Assembly: GCA_946410455.1 (NCBI GenBank)
Contig: CAMKAJ010000009.1
Span: forward strand, 1 to 64,000
Direction: 5' to 3'
Origin: an uncultured Bacteroidales bacterium
GTDB taxonomy: Bacteria; Bacteroidota; Bacteroidia; Bacteroidales; UBA932
Length of the DNA stretch: 64,000 nt
In this document: in pieces, positions 33,508 through 41,201 of the stretch
How the letters are laid out: the number at the start of each line of letters is the position of its first letter
Position numbering within the stretch: position 1 is the first letter of the stretch
Made by a program: the position numbers and the translations under genes
Notes under the pieces: model-generated
What the model saw: only the letters and a program-made list of their open reading frames with translations
What the model was told of the DNA's origin: nothing
The model's database searches: none

Positions 33508-34536
33508 GTGAAAAGATACTTCCTATCTCTGTTCCTGTCGCTTGCCGCTTTTTGTTGCCTATACGCCCAGGACGATGATGCCCGGAGCCCAAAAGTTTCC
33601 GAGCCTAAAACTTTTATTGAGGAGGTTTCATTTGATACCAGGGCTACTTTCCACCAGCAGACCACTTCCGGGGTGTACGATTCTCAGATGCAGGGCGATT
33701 ACTTCAATCTCCATATCAAGGGGCAGTTGGCCGAGGGCCTGACTTTTAAAGTGAGGCAGCGCCTGAACAAGAAGATAGACGACAAGAACCCATTTAATGC
33801 CACAGACCACCTCTGGCTCAGGTGGCAGCCTTCTCCTAAGTGGTCTTTCACCGCCGGTAAGCAGGCTATAATGGTGGGCGGGTACGAGATTGATTCTGCG
33901 CCCATCGATGTTTACTACTACGGCGCGTTTAGCAACAACCAGTATCAGTATTATGCTTTTGGTGCTTGCGCAACCTTCTCTCCGGTCGAGGGGCAGAGCA
34001 TCAGCCTTCAGTTCATACCATCGCCCGTAGCCACCGTAGACCAAAACATCTATTCCTATAATCTCTATTGGAGCGGCAGCATTTTCCCGAGGTGGAAGAC
34101 ACTGTGGAGCTACAATCTGGTAGAAGATGAGCTGCATCGCAAGATGAACTGGGTGGTTCTTGGAAACAAGTTTCTGCTGGGCAAGCTGGTGGTGGATGTA
34201 GATTTTATAGACCGCTTTGGCTTTGGGCAGAAGAACCCTGTATCGGACTGGACGGCAATCATGAAGGCCATACTGACGCTCGGGAAGTGGAATCTTTGCA
34301 CTAAAATAGGCTACGAGCGCAATGACACCTCAAACCTGGATGCGAACGGGATTTCCTACGACCTCGTGTTGCCTGCCGGCGAGGATTATCTGTACTACGG
34401 CGCTGGCGTGGAGTTTTTCCCTCTTGGTAACGAGAATCTCAGGCTTCATGCGGTTTACTTCCGAAACAGCGACGACAACATCAACAACTTCGACCTGGGC
34501 CTTACCTGGCGCTTCTCGGTTTACAAAAGACATTAA
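33508..34536 (+). CDS. Outer-membrane porin (phosphate-selective porin-like)
   Basis: A 342-aa protein with a signal peptide (about 1-20, ending CLYAQ) and alternating hydrophobic beta-strands ending in an aromatic-rich final strand, typical of OprO/P-like porins of Bacteroidota. The start is GTG 33508; no in-frame ATG precedes the signal peptide. It is followed at 18 bp by a TlpA-like lipoprotein gene. The transported solute is not evident. Confidence 0.75.
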   Translation: MKRYFLSLFLSLAAFCCLYAQDDDARSPKVSEPKTFIEEVSFDTRATFHQQTTSGVYDSQMQGDYFNLHIKGQLAEGLTFKVRQRLNKKIDDKNPFNATDHLWLRWQPSPKWSFTAGKQAIMVGGYEIDSAPIDVYYYGAFSNNQYQYYAFGACATFSPVEGQSISLQFIPSPVATVDQNIYSYNLYWSGSIFPRWKTLWSYNLVEDELHRKMNWVVLGNKFLLGKLVVDVDFIDRFGFGQKNPVSDWTAIMKAILTLGKWNLCTKIGYERNDTSNLDANGISYDLVLPAGEDYLYYGAGVEFFPLGNENLRLHAVYFRNSDDNINNFDLGLTWRFSVYKRH

Positions 34537-34554
34537 TATTAAACGATACGCAAA

Positions 34555-35652
34555 ATGAAGAAACTCACTTTTTTAACAAGTATTCTGGCGGTCGCCCTCC
34601 TGTGCGCCTGCAGTAACACCGTTAACTATCAGGTAAACGTCAGCGGAGTAGAAGATGGCAGCTCCGTTACTCTCACCGACCTGCTCTCCGGAGATGCGTT
34701 AGAGACCAAGGAGTGCGCAGACGGACTCGTGGAGTTCAGCGGGCAGGCCGACAAGAATGCCCTCCTGGCTGTGCAGAAAGAGGATGGTGATTGGCAGACC
34801 ATGTTCTTTGCCGACGGAAAGCCCGTTTCTGTGAACCTGCAAGAAAAGAGCCTCAGCGGCTCCGAGCTCAACGAGAAGCTGAATGCCTGCGACAAGGCGG
34901 CTACCGAGGCTTACGAGAGCGCCCTTAAGGCAATCGAGGAGTTTGGCGAGCTCACCAAGGAAGAGCAGGAGGCTAAGATGGAAGAAATCCAGGGAGTTAT
35001 AGACGGTGTGCAGGATAGCTACAAGCAGATTCTGGAAGACAACAGCGACAATCTCATTCCTGCTGCATTCATGCCCATGTTGACCCAGATGCTCGAAAGA
35101 GAGGAGCTGGATGAGGTTTTTAGTTCCAAGAATGCCTTTACCAAGCATCCTTATGCCCTCAAGTTCAAGCAGTCTATGGATGAGTATTATGCCAAAATGG
35201 ATGAGATGGAGGCCGCAAAAGAGAAGATTATAGGCAGCCAGTTCATCGACCTTGAGGAGCCCGATGTAGACGGGAACATGCATAAACTCAGCGAGTACGT
35301 AGGCCAGGGCAAGTGGGTTCTCATAGACTTCTGGGCTTCCTGGTGCGGCCCTTGCCGCAGGGAGATGCCCAACGTGGTGGCGGCATACAATAAGTACCAC
35401 TCCAAGGGCCTGGAAATCGTAGGCCTCTCCTTCGATAACGACAAAGAAGCGTGGGTGAAGGCAATTAAGGAGCTTGAGATGCCCTGGATTCACCTTTCCG
35501 ACCTTAAGGGATGGCAGACCGTGGCTTCCGATACTTACAATGTAAAGTCTATTCCCGCCAGCCTGCTGATCAATCCTGAGGGCGTAGTTGTTGCCCGCGA
35601 CCTGCGCGGAGACGCGCTTGGCGAGAAGCTCTCCGAGGTCTTTGGTGAATAG
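34555..35652 (+). CDS. TlpA-like thiol-disulfide oxidoreductase lipoprotein
   Basis: A 365-aa lipoprotein (lipobox LLCACS) with an N-terminal DUF4369-like domain (about 22-120), a helical linker rich in Glu/Lys, and a C-terminal thioredoxin domain with the active site W263-C-G-P-C267 and the cis-Pro segment KSIPAS. It probably reduces or isomerises disulfides or serves cytochrome maturation in the periplasm. It is followed by the DUF4886 gene after 2 bp. Confidence 0.88.
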   Translation: MKKLTFLTSILAVALLCACSNTVNYQVNVSGVEDGSSVTLTDLLSGDALETKECADGLVEFSGQADKNALLAVQKEDGDWQTMFFADGKPVSVNLQEKSLSGSELNEKLNACDKAATEAYESALKAIEEFGELTKEEQEAKMEEIQGVIDGVQDSYKQILEDNSDNLIPAAFMPMLTQMLEREELDEVFSSKNAFTKHPYALKFKQSMDEYYAKMDEMEAAKEKIIGSQFIDLEEPDVDGNMHKLSEYVGQGKWVLIDFWASWCGPCRREMPNVVAAYNKYHSKGLEIVGLSFDNDKEAWVKAIKELEMPWIHLSDLKGWQTVASDTYNVKSIPASLLINPEGVVVARDLRGDALGEKLSEVFGE

Positions 35653-35654
35653 TT

Positions 35655-36887
35655 ATGAGAGTCTTACGTTTTTTGCAGACGGCGGTTCTTGCCGCCGTTT
35701 GCTCGTTCATCAGCCTTGCCCAGGCGCCTCAGGACGGACTCTGGTATCTGAGTAAGGCTCAGGCTGTGGTGCATCAGGGCATGGTAGAGGGTGACGCTTT
35801 TACCTTTGCCGCTCCGCTTTCTTCCACCTTGCCTGCGGGCAGCTATATTCAGTTTTGCGTGAGCCTGGAGAATGCCGGAGAGATGGCTCCGCTGCATTAT
35901 AAGGTTGAGTTTTTTGATGGCGGCGAGTGGGTTAGCGACCCTTCTTTCGTTTATCAGGACGGTCTCTCCGATTACTCTTTCCGCACCGTGAGCGCGTCTG
36001 TGAAGCATCCTTCAACCTTCACGGCCGTGTATAAACTCAAGTCAGAAGTCAGCGACTCCCTGCGGGCCCGTTGCCGGGTGTGCAGCCCTTATGCAACCAA
36101 TGGCAGCCTCTTGAGTAAGGAAGAGGAAGGGAACACCGTAGCGCTTAAGAACCGGCATTACGTTGCGGCTAAATTAGTGCCGCTGGGCTCCGGTGAAGGA
36201 TTCCCTCAGAAGCGTATCTTGCTCACCGGCAATTCGTTCACCTATTACTTCGGCGAGGCTTTTATGCTTCAGGAAATCGCTTTTTCGCAGGGGTGGATTC
36301 TGCAGCTAAATGCTTCTCTGAAGGGAGGAATGAGCTTCCGGCAGCATTGCGGGCTGGAAATGACCCAGGCGCAGTGCGAGCTGCCTTGCGACTATGATTT
36401 TGCTATTCTTCAGGGGCAGAGTCAGGAACCAGGCAAGTATGCTGCCGCTCCCGACAGCCTTGCCGATGTGCGGAGCGCCTTCTGTGAGCTTTGCGGCAGA
36501 ATTCGTAGCTCACATCCTTCCTGCAGGGTCTTTGCCGAGCGCACCTGGGCTTATCCGGCATCCGACAACGGTGGCTTTGCCTCCATGGAGGAATTCGACG
36601 AGATGCTTTCCAAGGGAGCAAGTATGATAGCAGAAGCAGCAGGTTGTGAAATCAACCCTGTAGGAGAGGCTTTTGCTCGGGCCCGGTCAGATGTTCCGTC
36701 TATTAATCTGCTCCATAAAGACCAGAAGCACCAGAGCCTTGCAGGCTCATATCTCAAGGCCTGTATCTCCTGGCTCACTATCAGCGGCCGCACCCGCTTT
36801 GAGGGCACCGTCCCTTCCTGCGGCCTATCTTCAGACGATGCCGCCGCCCTCCGCGCCATAGCAGAAAAAGTCGCCTCCGGGCGGTAA
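35655..36887 (+). CDS. DUF4886 SGNH-hydrolase-like exported protein
   Basis: A 410-aa protein with a signal peptide (about 1-22), an N-terminal beta-rich region (about 25-170) and a DUF4886 domain (about 185-405). The latter has SGNH-esterase features: LLTGNSFTYY with block-I Ser, an LKGG segment, and a late DQKHQSLAGSY with Asp-x-x-His. It may be an esterase or deacetylase acting on carbohydrate or peptidoglycan. It ends the porin-TlpA operon and converges on clpB. Confidence 0.78.
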   Translation: MRVLRFLQTAVLAAVCSFISLAQAPQDGLWYLSKAQAVVHQGMVEGDAFTFAAPLSSTLPAGSYIQFCVSLENAGEMAPLHYKVEFFDGGEWVSDPSFVYQDGLSDYSFRTVSASVKHPSTFTAVYKLKSEVSDSLRARCRVCSPYATNGSLLSKEEEGNTVALKNRHYVAAKLVPLGSGEGFPQKRILLTGNSFTYYFGEAFMLQEIAFSQGWILQLNASLKGGMSFRQHCGLEMTQAQCELPCDYDFAILQGQSQEPGKYAAAPDSLADVRSAFCELCGRIRSSHPSCRVFAERTWAYPASDNGGFASMEEFDEMLSKGASMIAEAAGCEINPVGEAFARARSDVPSINLLHKDQKHQSLAGSYLKACISWLTISGRTRFEGTVPSCGLSSDDAAALRAIAEKVASGR

Positions 36888-36903
36888 AACGGCCTTAAAC
36901 GCT

Positions 36904-36933
36904 GCCGGAGGTACAGGCTAATGTACCTCCGGC
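36904..36933. repeat. Single CCGGAGGT 8-12-8 palindrome, likely bidirectional terminator
   Basis: Arms CCGGAGGT (36905-36912) and ACCTCCGG (36925-36932) enclose 12 nt; counting inner and outer pairs, the stem is 11 bp (36904-36914/36923-36933) with an 8-nt loop. The arms equal those of the array at 40098-40177. Located in the 77-bp gap between convergent genes, it could stop both transcripts. Confidence 0.7.
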
Positions 36934-36964
36934 AACGCTTTGTTCCAGTTATAGATAAGAAATT

Positions 36965-39016
36965 CTACTTCTGCCGCACCTGAACACCGGCACTGTCGGC
37001 ATCTACGATGATGGCGGAGTCTTTGTGAATGCGGCCCTCGAGTATCTCCTTGGCCAGACGGTTCACCAGCTCACGCTGGATGAGGCGCTTCACAGGACGG
37101 GCGCCGAAGTCGGGGTCGTACCCGTTCTCCACTGCATAATCCTCGTATGCCGGAGTGTATTCGAGGGTTACGTTATCCTCCTCCAACTTGCTCTGCAGCA
37201 GCGACATCTGTATGCGCACAATCTGCCGTATATCGTCGCGGGTGAGGGCGTCAAACTTCACGATTTCGTCGATACGGTTGATGAATTCCGGCCTCATGCG
37301 CAGGCGCAACTCCTCTTCCTTGAGGTTGGAAGTCATGATGAGGATAGTGTTCTTGAAGTCCACCGTGCGCCCCTTGTTGTCGGTGAGGCGGCCGTCGTCC
37401 AGTACCTGCAGGAGAATGTTGAACACGTCTGTGTGGGCCTTCTCAATCTCGTCCAGCAGCACCACGGAATAGGGTTTGCGCCGCACTGCCTCGGTGAGCT
37501 GGCCGCCCTCGTCGTAACCTACATATCCCGGAGGCGCGCCGACCAGACGACTCACGGTATGCGACTCCTGGTACTCGCTCATATCGATTCGCGTCATCAT
37601 GCTCTCGTCGTTGAATAGGAACTCCGCCAGCGCCTTGGCGAGCTCGGTCTTGCCTACGCCGGTCTGCCCCAGGAAGAGGAACGACCCGATGGGGCGGTGC
37701 TCGTTGCTAAGGCCTGCGCGGCTGCGGCGGACGGCATCGGAAACGGCCTCGATGGCCTTGTCCTGCCCCACTACGCGCTTGTGCAGCTGCTCTTCCATGC
37801 GCAGGAGCTTCTCCTTCTCGCTCTCCAGCATACGGTTCACGGGGATGCCGGTCCAGCGGGCTACGACCTCCGCAATATCCTCAGGGGTAACTGATTCCGT
37901 AATGATGGGGTCCTTTATAGCCGCCTGCTTTTCGCTTAGCTCCTTGAGGCGCTGCTGGGCGGCGGCGAGCTTGCCGTAGCGGATTTCCGCCACCTTGCCG
38001 TAGTCGCCAGCGCGCTCTGCAATGGATGCGTCACGCTTGTAGTCTTCTATCTGCGAACGAAGGTTGTTGAGCTCCGTCACGATGCCCTTTTCCTCGTTCC
38101 AACGTGCCTCCAGGGCCGCTTTCTGCTTCTTCGCCTCTTTGAGTTCGGTGTCGATCTTCTCGCTCTTAAGCGAGGTGCCCTCACGCTTGATGGCCTCCTT
38201 CTCTATCTCCAGCTGGCGGATTTTGGAGTTGAGGTCGTCGATGGGTTCCGGCACAGAATTCATCTCCAGACGCAGCTTGCTGGCCGCCTCGTCCACCAGG
38301 TCTATGGCCTTGTCGGGCAGGAAACGGTTGTTGATGTAGCGGTGGCTGAGGTTCACGGCGGCGATGAGGGCGTCGTCCTCGATGCTCACACGGTGGTGCG
38401 TCTCGTACTTCTCTTTGAGGCCACGCAGGATGGCGATGCTCTCGGCAGGGCTCGGCTCGTCCACCATCACCTTCTGGAAACGGCGCTCGAGAGCCTTGTC
38501 CTGCTCGAAGTACTTCTGGTACTCATCGAGGGTGGTGCTGCCGATGGTGCGCAGTTCGCCACGCGCAAGCGCCGGCTTGAGGATGTTGGACGCATCCATG
38601 GCGCCGCTGGTGCGGCCCGCGCCCACCAGGGTGTGGATTTCGTCGATGAAGAGGATGATTTCGCCGTCGGATTCCACCACTTCCTTCACGACACCCTTGA
38701 GCCGCTCCTCGAATTCTCCCTGGTACTTGGCGCCTGCGATGAGGGCGCCCATGTCCAGCGAGAAGACCTTGCGGCTCTTCAGGTTCTCAGGTACCTCCCC
38801 GTTGACGATCTTGGTCGCAATCCCTTCAGAAATAGCGGTTTTACCCACGCCGGGTTCGCCCACGAGGATAGGGTTGTTCTTGGTCCTGCGGGATAGAATC
38901 TGCAGGACTCGTCGTATTTCGTCGTCCCGCCCGATAACCGGGTCCAGACGGCCTTTTGCGGCGGCCTCGTTGAGGTCGATCGCGTACTTGCTTAAGAATT
39001 CATACTTGTTTTCCAT
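36965..39016 (-). CDS. clpB: ClpB-type disaggregase lacking the N-domain
   Basis: A 683-aa AAA+ protein. It starts directly at AAA-1 (Walker A GEPGVGKT 53-60, Walker [10 protein letters not shown]), has the coiled-coil middle domain (about 290-415) that marks ClpB, then AAA-2 (Walker A GQTGVGKT near 450, VVLLDEIE). The usual Clp_N domain of about 145 residues is absent, and the segment between sensor-1 TSN and the RPEFINRID motif is about 20 residues shorter than I expect. A good RBS (AAGGAGGA, 7-8 nt before ATG) supports this start. ClpB frees aggregated proteins together with DnaK; the N-domain is not always essential. Confidence 0.88.
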   Translation of the reverse strand: MENKYEFLSKYAIDLNEAAAKGRLDPVIGRDDEIRRVLQILSRRTKNNPILVGEPGVGKTAISEGIATKIVNGEVPENLKSRKVFSLDMGALIAGAKYQGEFEERLKGVVKEVVESDGEIILFIDEIHTLVGAGRTSGAMDASNILKPALARGELRTIGSTTLDEYQKYFEQDKALERRFQKVMVDEPSPAESIAILRGLKEKYETHHRVSIEDDALIAAVNLSHRYINNRFLPDKAIDLVDEAASKLRLEMNSVPEPIDDLNSKIRQLEIEKEAIKREGTSLKSEKIDTELKEAKKQKAALEARWNEEKGIVTELNNLRSQIEDYKRDASIAERAGDYGKVAEIRYGKLAAAQQRLKELSEKQAAIKDPIITESVTPEDIAEVVARWTGIPVNRMLESEKEKLLRMEEQLHKRVVGQDKAIEAVSDAVRRSRAGLSNEHRPIGSFLFLGQTGVGKTELAKALAEFLFNDESMMTRIDMSEYQESHTVSRLVGAPPGYVGYDEGGQLTEAVRRKPYSVVLLDEIEKAHTDVFNILLQVLDDGRLTDNKGRTVDFKNTILIMTSNLKEEELRLRMRPEFINRIDEIVKFDALTRDDIRQIVRIQMSLLQSKLEEDNVTLEYTPAYEDYAVENGYDPDFGARPVKRLIQRELVNRLAKEILEGRIHKDSAIIVDADSAGVQVRQK

Positions 39017-39030
39017 AATTTATCCTCCTT

Positions 39031-39105
39031 GGAGCCCCTGTTTGAGCTTGGGCTCCGGAGGGTATCCGGTCAAGTTCTGTTCCAGTGACATTTTGTCACA
39101 GAACT
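39031..39105. promoter_or_regulatory. Hairpins in the clpB upstream region
   Basis: Two inverted repeats lie upstream of clpB. GGAGCCC/GGGCTCC (39031-39037 with 39050-39056) has a 12-nt loop close to the RBS. Farther up, AGTTCTG/CAGAACT (39073-39079 with 39099-39105) encloses the tight dyad GTGACA-TTT-TGTCAC (39085-39099). They may be heat-shock operator or leader structures; I cannot match them to a known CIRCE or ROSE element. Confidence 0.4.
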
Positions 39106-39147
39106 GTGTTCACCAGCTCCCGAGTTGATATGTTACGGAACATGACA

Positions 39148-39456
39148 CTAGAGCACCCGCACGCTGACTTGACGTCCGAGACCACGAAAAAGCCTGACCA
39201 GTGTAGAGAGTTGTATGTCGGCATGGCCCTTTTCGACACGTGAGATGAAGCTCTTTTTTGTCCCCACTCTGCTTGCTAGTTGCTCTTGTGTGAGTCCTGC
39301 TCTCAGGCGCTCTTCCTTTAATTGCTCACCTATAATAAAGGCGTCACACTCCATTTCGAATAGAACTCTCTCCTGAGAGTTTTCCGGTCCGAAGTCTTCA
39401 GTAATCAAGTCTTCTATTGGAGAAAGACTCAAATCCTTAAGTTCTCTATTATTCAT
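39148..39456 (-). CDS. HTH antitoxin (HigA-like)
   Basis: A 102-aa protein with a C-terminal Cro/C1 helix-turn-helix (about residues 48-90, LTQEQLASRVGTKKSFISRVEKG). It overlaps the upstream toxin gene by 8 bp. Toxin-first order is typical of HigBA-type modules. It should neutralise the toxin and repress the operon. Confidence 0.82.
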   Translation of the reverse strand: MNNRELKDLSLSPIEDLITEDFGPENSQERVLFEMECDAFIIGEQLKEERLRAGLTQEQLASRVGTKKSFISRVEKGHADIQLSTLVRLFRGLGRQVSVRVL

Positions 39457-39811
39457 GGCCCTGAGTTCTTTTAAGGTTATAATACTTTTTCATGAGGTTT
39501 TCTGCTATATCCAGCTGAGATGATGGAATCTTCCATGATTTCTTTTGGAAGCCGTTAAATAAAACCACAAGGTTTCCTTCATCAAAACAGCAGAATATAC
39601 GGTATATATTGCCTTCGTAATCCAAGCGTATCTCATAAAGCCCACGCCGCCCTTTAATTGCTCTCAGAAACTTTGTAGGTACAACATCCATTGTCATTAT
39701 TAGGATGAAAATTTGATACAGTTTCTTCAAGACATCCTTGTCTATGTTTTGTTTGAACTCCCTGAAGTGATCTTCAAAAACAATCACTTGCCTCACATAT
39801 TCCCTTTTCAT
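39449..39811 (-). CDS. RelE/HigB-family toxin (Gp49-like)
   Basis: A 120-aa toxin of the RelE/ParE superfamily, Gp49/HigB branch (DUF891), with the core segment LYEIRLDYEGNIYRIFCC and the FQKKSWKIP motif carrying basic residues. Such toxins cleave mRNA on the ribosome. ATG 39811 is preferred over an in-frame TTG at 39820. A minus-strand promoter with -7 TAACTTTG (39818-39825) and -33 TTTG (39846-39849) lies directly upstream. Confidence 0.82.
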   Translation of the reverse strand: MKREYVRQVIVFEDHFREFKQNIDKDVLKKLYQIFILIMTMDVVPTKFLRAIKGRRGLYEIRLDYEGNIYRIFCCFDEGNLVVLFNGFQKKSWKIPSSQLDIAENLMKKYYNLKRTQGHE

Positions 39812-39817
39812 GTAGCG

Positions 39818-39849
39818 CAAAGTTAACTAATTAGTAAACAAACCCCAAA
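39818..39849 (-). promoter_or_regulatory. Promoter of the toxin-antitoxin pair
   Basis: The -7 TAACTTTG and -33 TTTG are 20 bp apart. The -7 box ends 7 bp before the ATG, giving a very short leader. Confidence 0.6.
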
Positions 39850-39919
39850 AAATTCTTTGGTAAGTTTAGAAGATTTATTGAGTTTTTCTACACACAGGTT
39901 CTGATTCAACGGCAAATAT

Positions 39920-40066
39920 TTACGATTCTTTCTGTTTTTGATGATTATTAGTGTCTTGCAAAGAATATTGACTGTGATTTTTATGGTTAGGCAGCAAGTA
40001 CGAGCCGCCCACCAGCGCAGCGTTGAAAAACTGCTGCCGCCACTCGCCCCGCCTGTAGTGGTTCAC
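39920..40066 (-). pseudogene. Possible C-terminal gene remnant
   Basis: A minus-strand open stretch without an ATG reads protein-like, including NHYRRGEWRQQFFNAALVGG and ending in a hydrophilic HQKQKES tail. It is cut off upstream by a stop just before the palindrome array. I cannot name the family. It could be the tail of a gene lost when the repeats or the toxin-antitoxin pair arrived. Confidence 0.25.
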
Positions 40067-40097
40067 CGTGGCTGGCGAAAATAGTCACCCAGCGCTG

Positions 40098-40177
40098 CCG
40101 GAGGTCCATCGGGATGTACCTCCGGCAGCATTTTGGGCCGATTTTGCGCCCGGAGGTCCATCGGGATGTACCTCCGG
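40098..40177. repeat. CCGGAGGT palindrome array, two units at 52 bp
   Basis: Arms CCGGAGGT/ACCTCCGG at 40098-40125 and 40150-40177 enclose the same 12-nt loop (CCATCGGGATGT) and are separated by a 24-bp spacer, so the period is exactly 52 bp. The arms match the single palindrome at 36905-36932. It lies 185 bp before the Rpn-like gene. Confidence 0.85.
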
Positions 40178-40264
40178 CGACAGCCCGGAAAATAGATGCT
40201 GTCAAGCCCCGGGGCGTAGCAGGTCTGCTGGCTATTCACCTCCTCTCGCGTGCACGCGCCAGAC

Positions 40265-40300
40265 AAAAAATCCGGCCGCAGAGCGAATCTGCGGCCGGAT
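40265..40300 (-). terminator. Strong hairpin with minus-strand T-tract
   Basis: A perfect 13-bp stem (40270-40282 with 40288-40300) has a 5-nt loop and six T follow on the minus strand. It looks like an intrinsic terminator for leftward transcription, though the only leftward genes upstream end at 41202, beyond the rightward Rpn gene. Confidence 0.55.
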
Positions 40301-40361
40301 TAACTGTAATCCCGGAGAAAAGATGTTTTATTTGCGGCGTTTAACAAATACCGCTTACGCT

Positions 40362-41132
40362 ATGAGTATACTTCAAGACTATGACGACCAGGAGCAATAT
40401 GAGATTCCCCAGATTAGCAAGTACCTTGACTTGAGGATAGATTGGGCCTTTAAGTTCGTTTTTTCTAAGAAGGAGATTTTGCAAAAACTGCTCAACGACA
40501 TCCTTCCGGCGACGATTACGAATCTGGAATATCTGCCGAATGAAATACCGGTGATGAGTGAGAAGAACCGCCGCTCTACGCTGGATGTGATATGTGACAG
40601 CCCGGAGGGCAAGTTTATCGTTGAGATGCAGCGCCGTCACACAGCCGAGACCCCTGCGGATAAGCTCCTTTTCAGCTATGACTACAGAGAGAATGAGACT
40701 CACGAGTTGATGGAGAACGGGAAGACGTCGTTCTACTATCTGGAACTGAGCCGGATGAAGGAGCGGGAATGGGAGAAGCTTCGAAAAAATCCGGATCGTT
40801 GGTGTTACCTATTCAAAAATATTTCTAAATTCGCAGCTGAGAGGGAAGTGCCGCGAGAGCTTCATGGCTTCGAGGGGGTGTTGGAGGCTGCGCGGATTGA
40901 CAATCTCTCTCCAGAGGATATGGACAACTACCAGAATATGCTCGCCGCAGTGAAGAACGAGATTCGTGCCGCACGGCTATACGAATTGTCTCAGGCCCGT
41001 GAGGCGGGGAAAGCAGAAGGGAAAGCAGAAGAACGAGCAACCATCGCCAAGGCACTTAAGGACCTCGACCTCTCGCCCGACCTTATTGCCCAGGCCTCAG
41101 GCTTGAGCATTGAAGAGGTGTCGGCACTGTAG
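40362..41132 (+). CDS. Rpn/PD-(D/E)XK transposase-like nuclease
   Basis: A 256-aa member of the Rpn/PDDEXK-transposase family. The nuclease core is visible: an N-terminal helix with DWAFKFVFS, then STLDVICDS with the metal Asp and FIVEMQRR with the E-x-Q motif, and the C-terminal charged KAEGKAEERATIAKAL helix with a short SIEEVSAL tail typical of these proteins. E. coli Rpn proteins promote RecA-independent recombination. ATG 40362 is chosen; an in-frame ATG at 40323 is possible. It sits beside a palindrome array and a toxin-antitoxin pair. Confidence 0.82.
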   Translation: MSILQDYDDQEQYEIPQISKYLDLRIDWAFKFVFSKKEILQKLLNDILPATITNLEYLPNEIPVMSEKNRRSTLDVICDSPEGKFIVEMQRRHTAETPADKLLFSYDYRENETHELMENGKTSFYYLELSRMKEREWEKLRKNPDRWCYLFKNISKFAAEREVPRELHGFEGVLEAARIDNLSPEDMDNYQNMLAAVKNEIRAARLYELSQAREAGKAEGKAEERATIAKALKDLDLSPDLIAQASGLSIEEVSAL

Positions 41133-41201
41133 ATAATTATTACAGAAGCCCCGCTGATTATAATACTTTTTCCACCGCCCGAGCTACCCGCCCACGGGGC
41201 A

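Larger units (their letters stand above)
39850..40361. other. Intergenic region with possible gene remnant and palindromes
   Basis: No intact gene is visible. It contains a possible coding remnant on the minus strand (39920-40066), the two-unit palindrome array (40098-40177), a strong hairpin (40270-40300) and the Rpn upstream sequence. Base composition changes from AT-rich (before about 39980) to GC-rich (after). Confidence 0.6.

Noticed and set aside
39987..40266. Minus-strand ORFs of 67-72 codons across the CCGGAGGT array
   Set aside because: They read through palindromes and switch frame relative to the more protein-like remnant at 39920-40066.
40068..40361. N-terminal extension of the Rpn-like gene by 98 codons
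   Set aside because: The extension translates the palindrome array and hairpin; family similarity begins only after ATG 40362.
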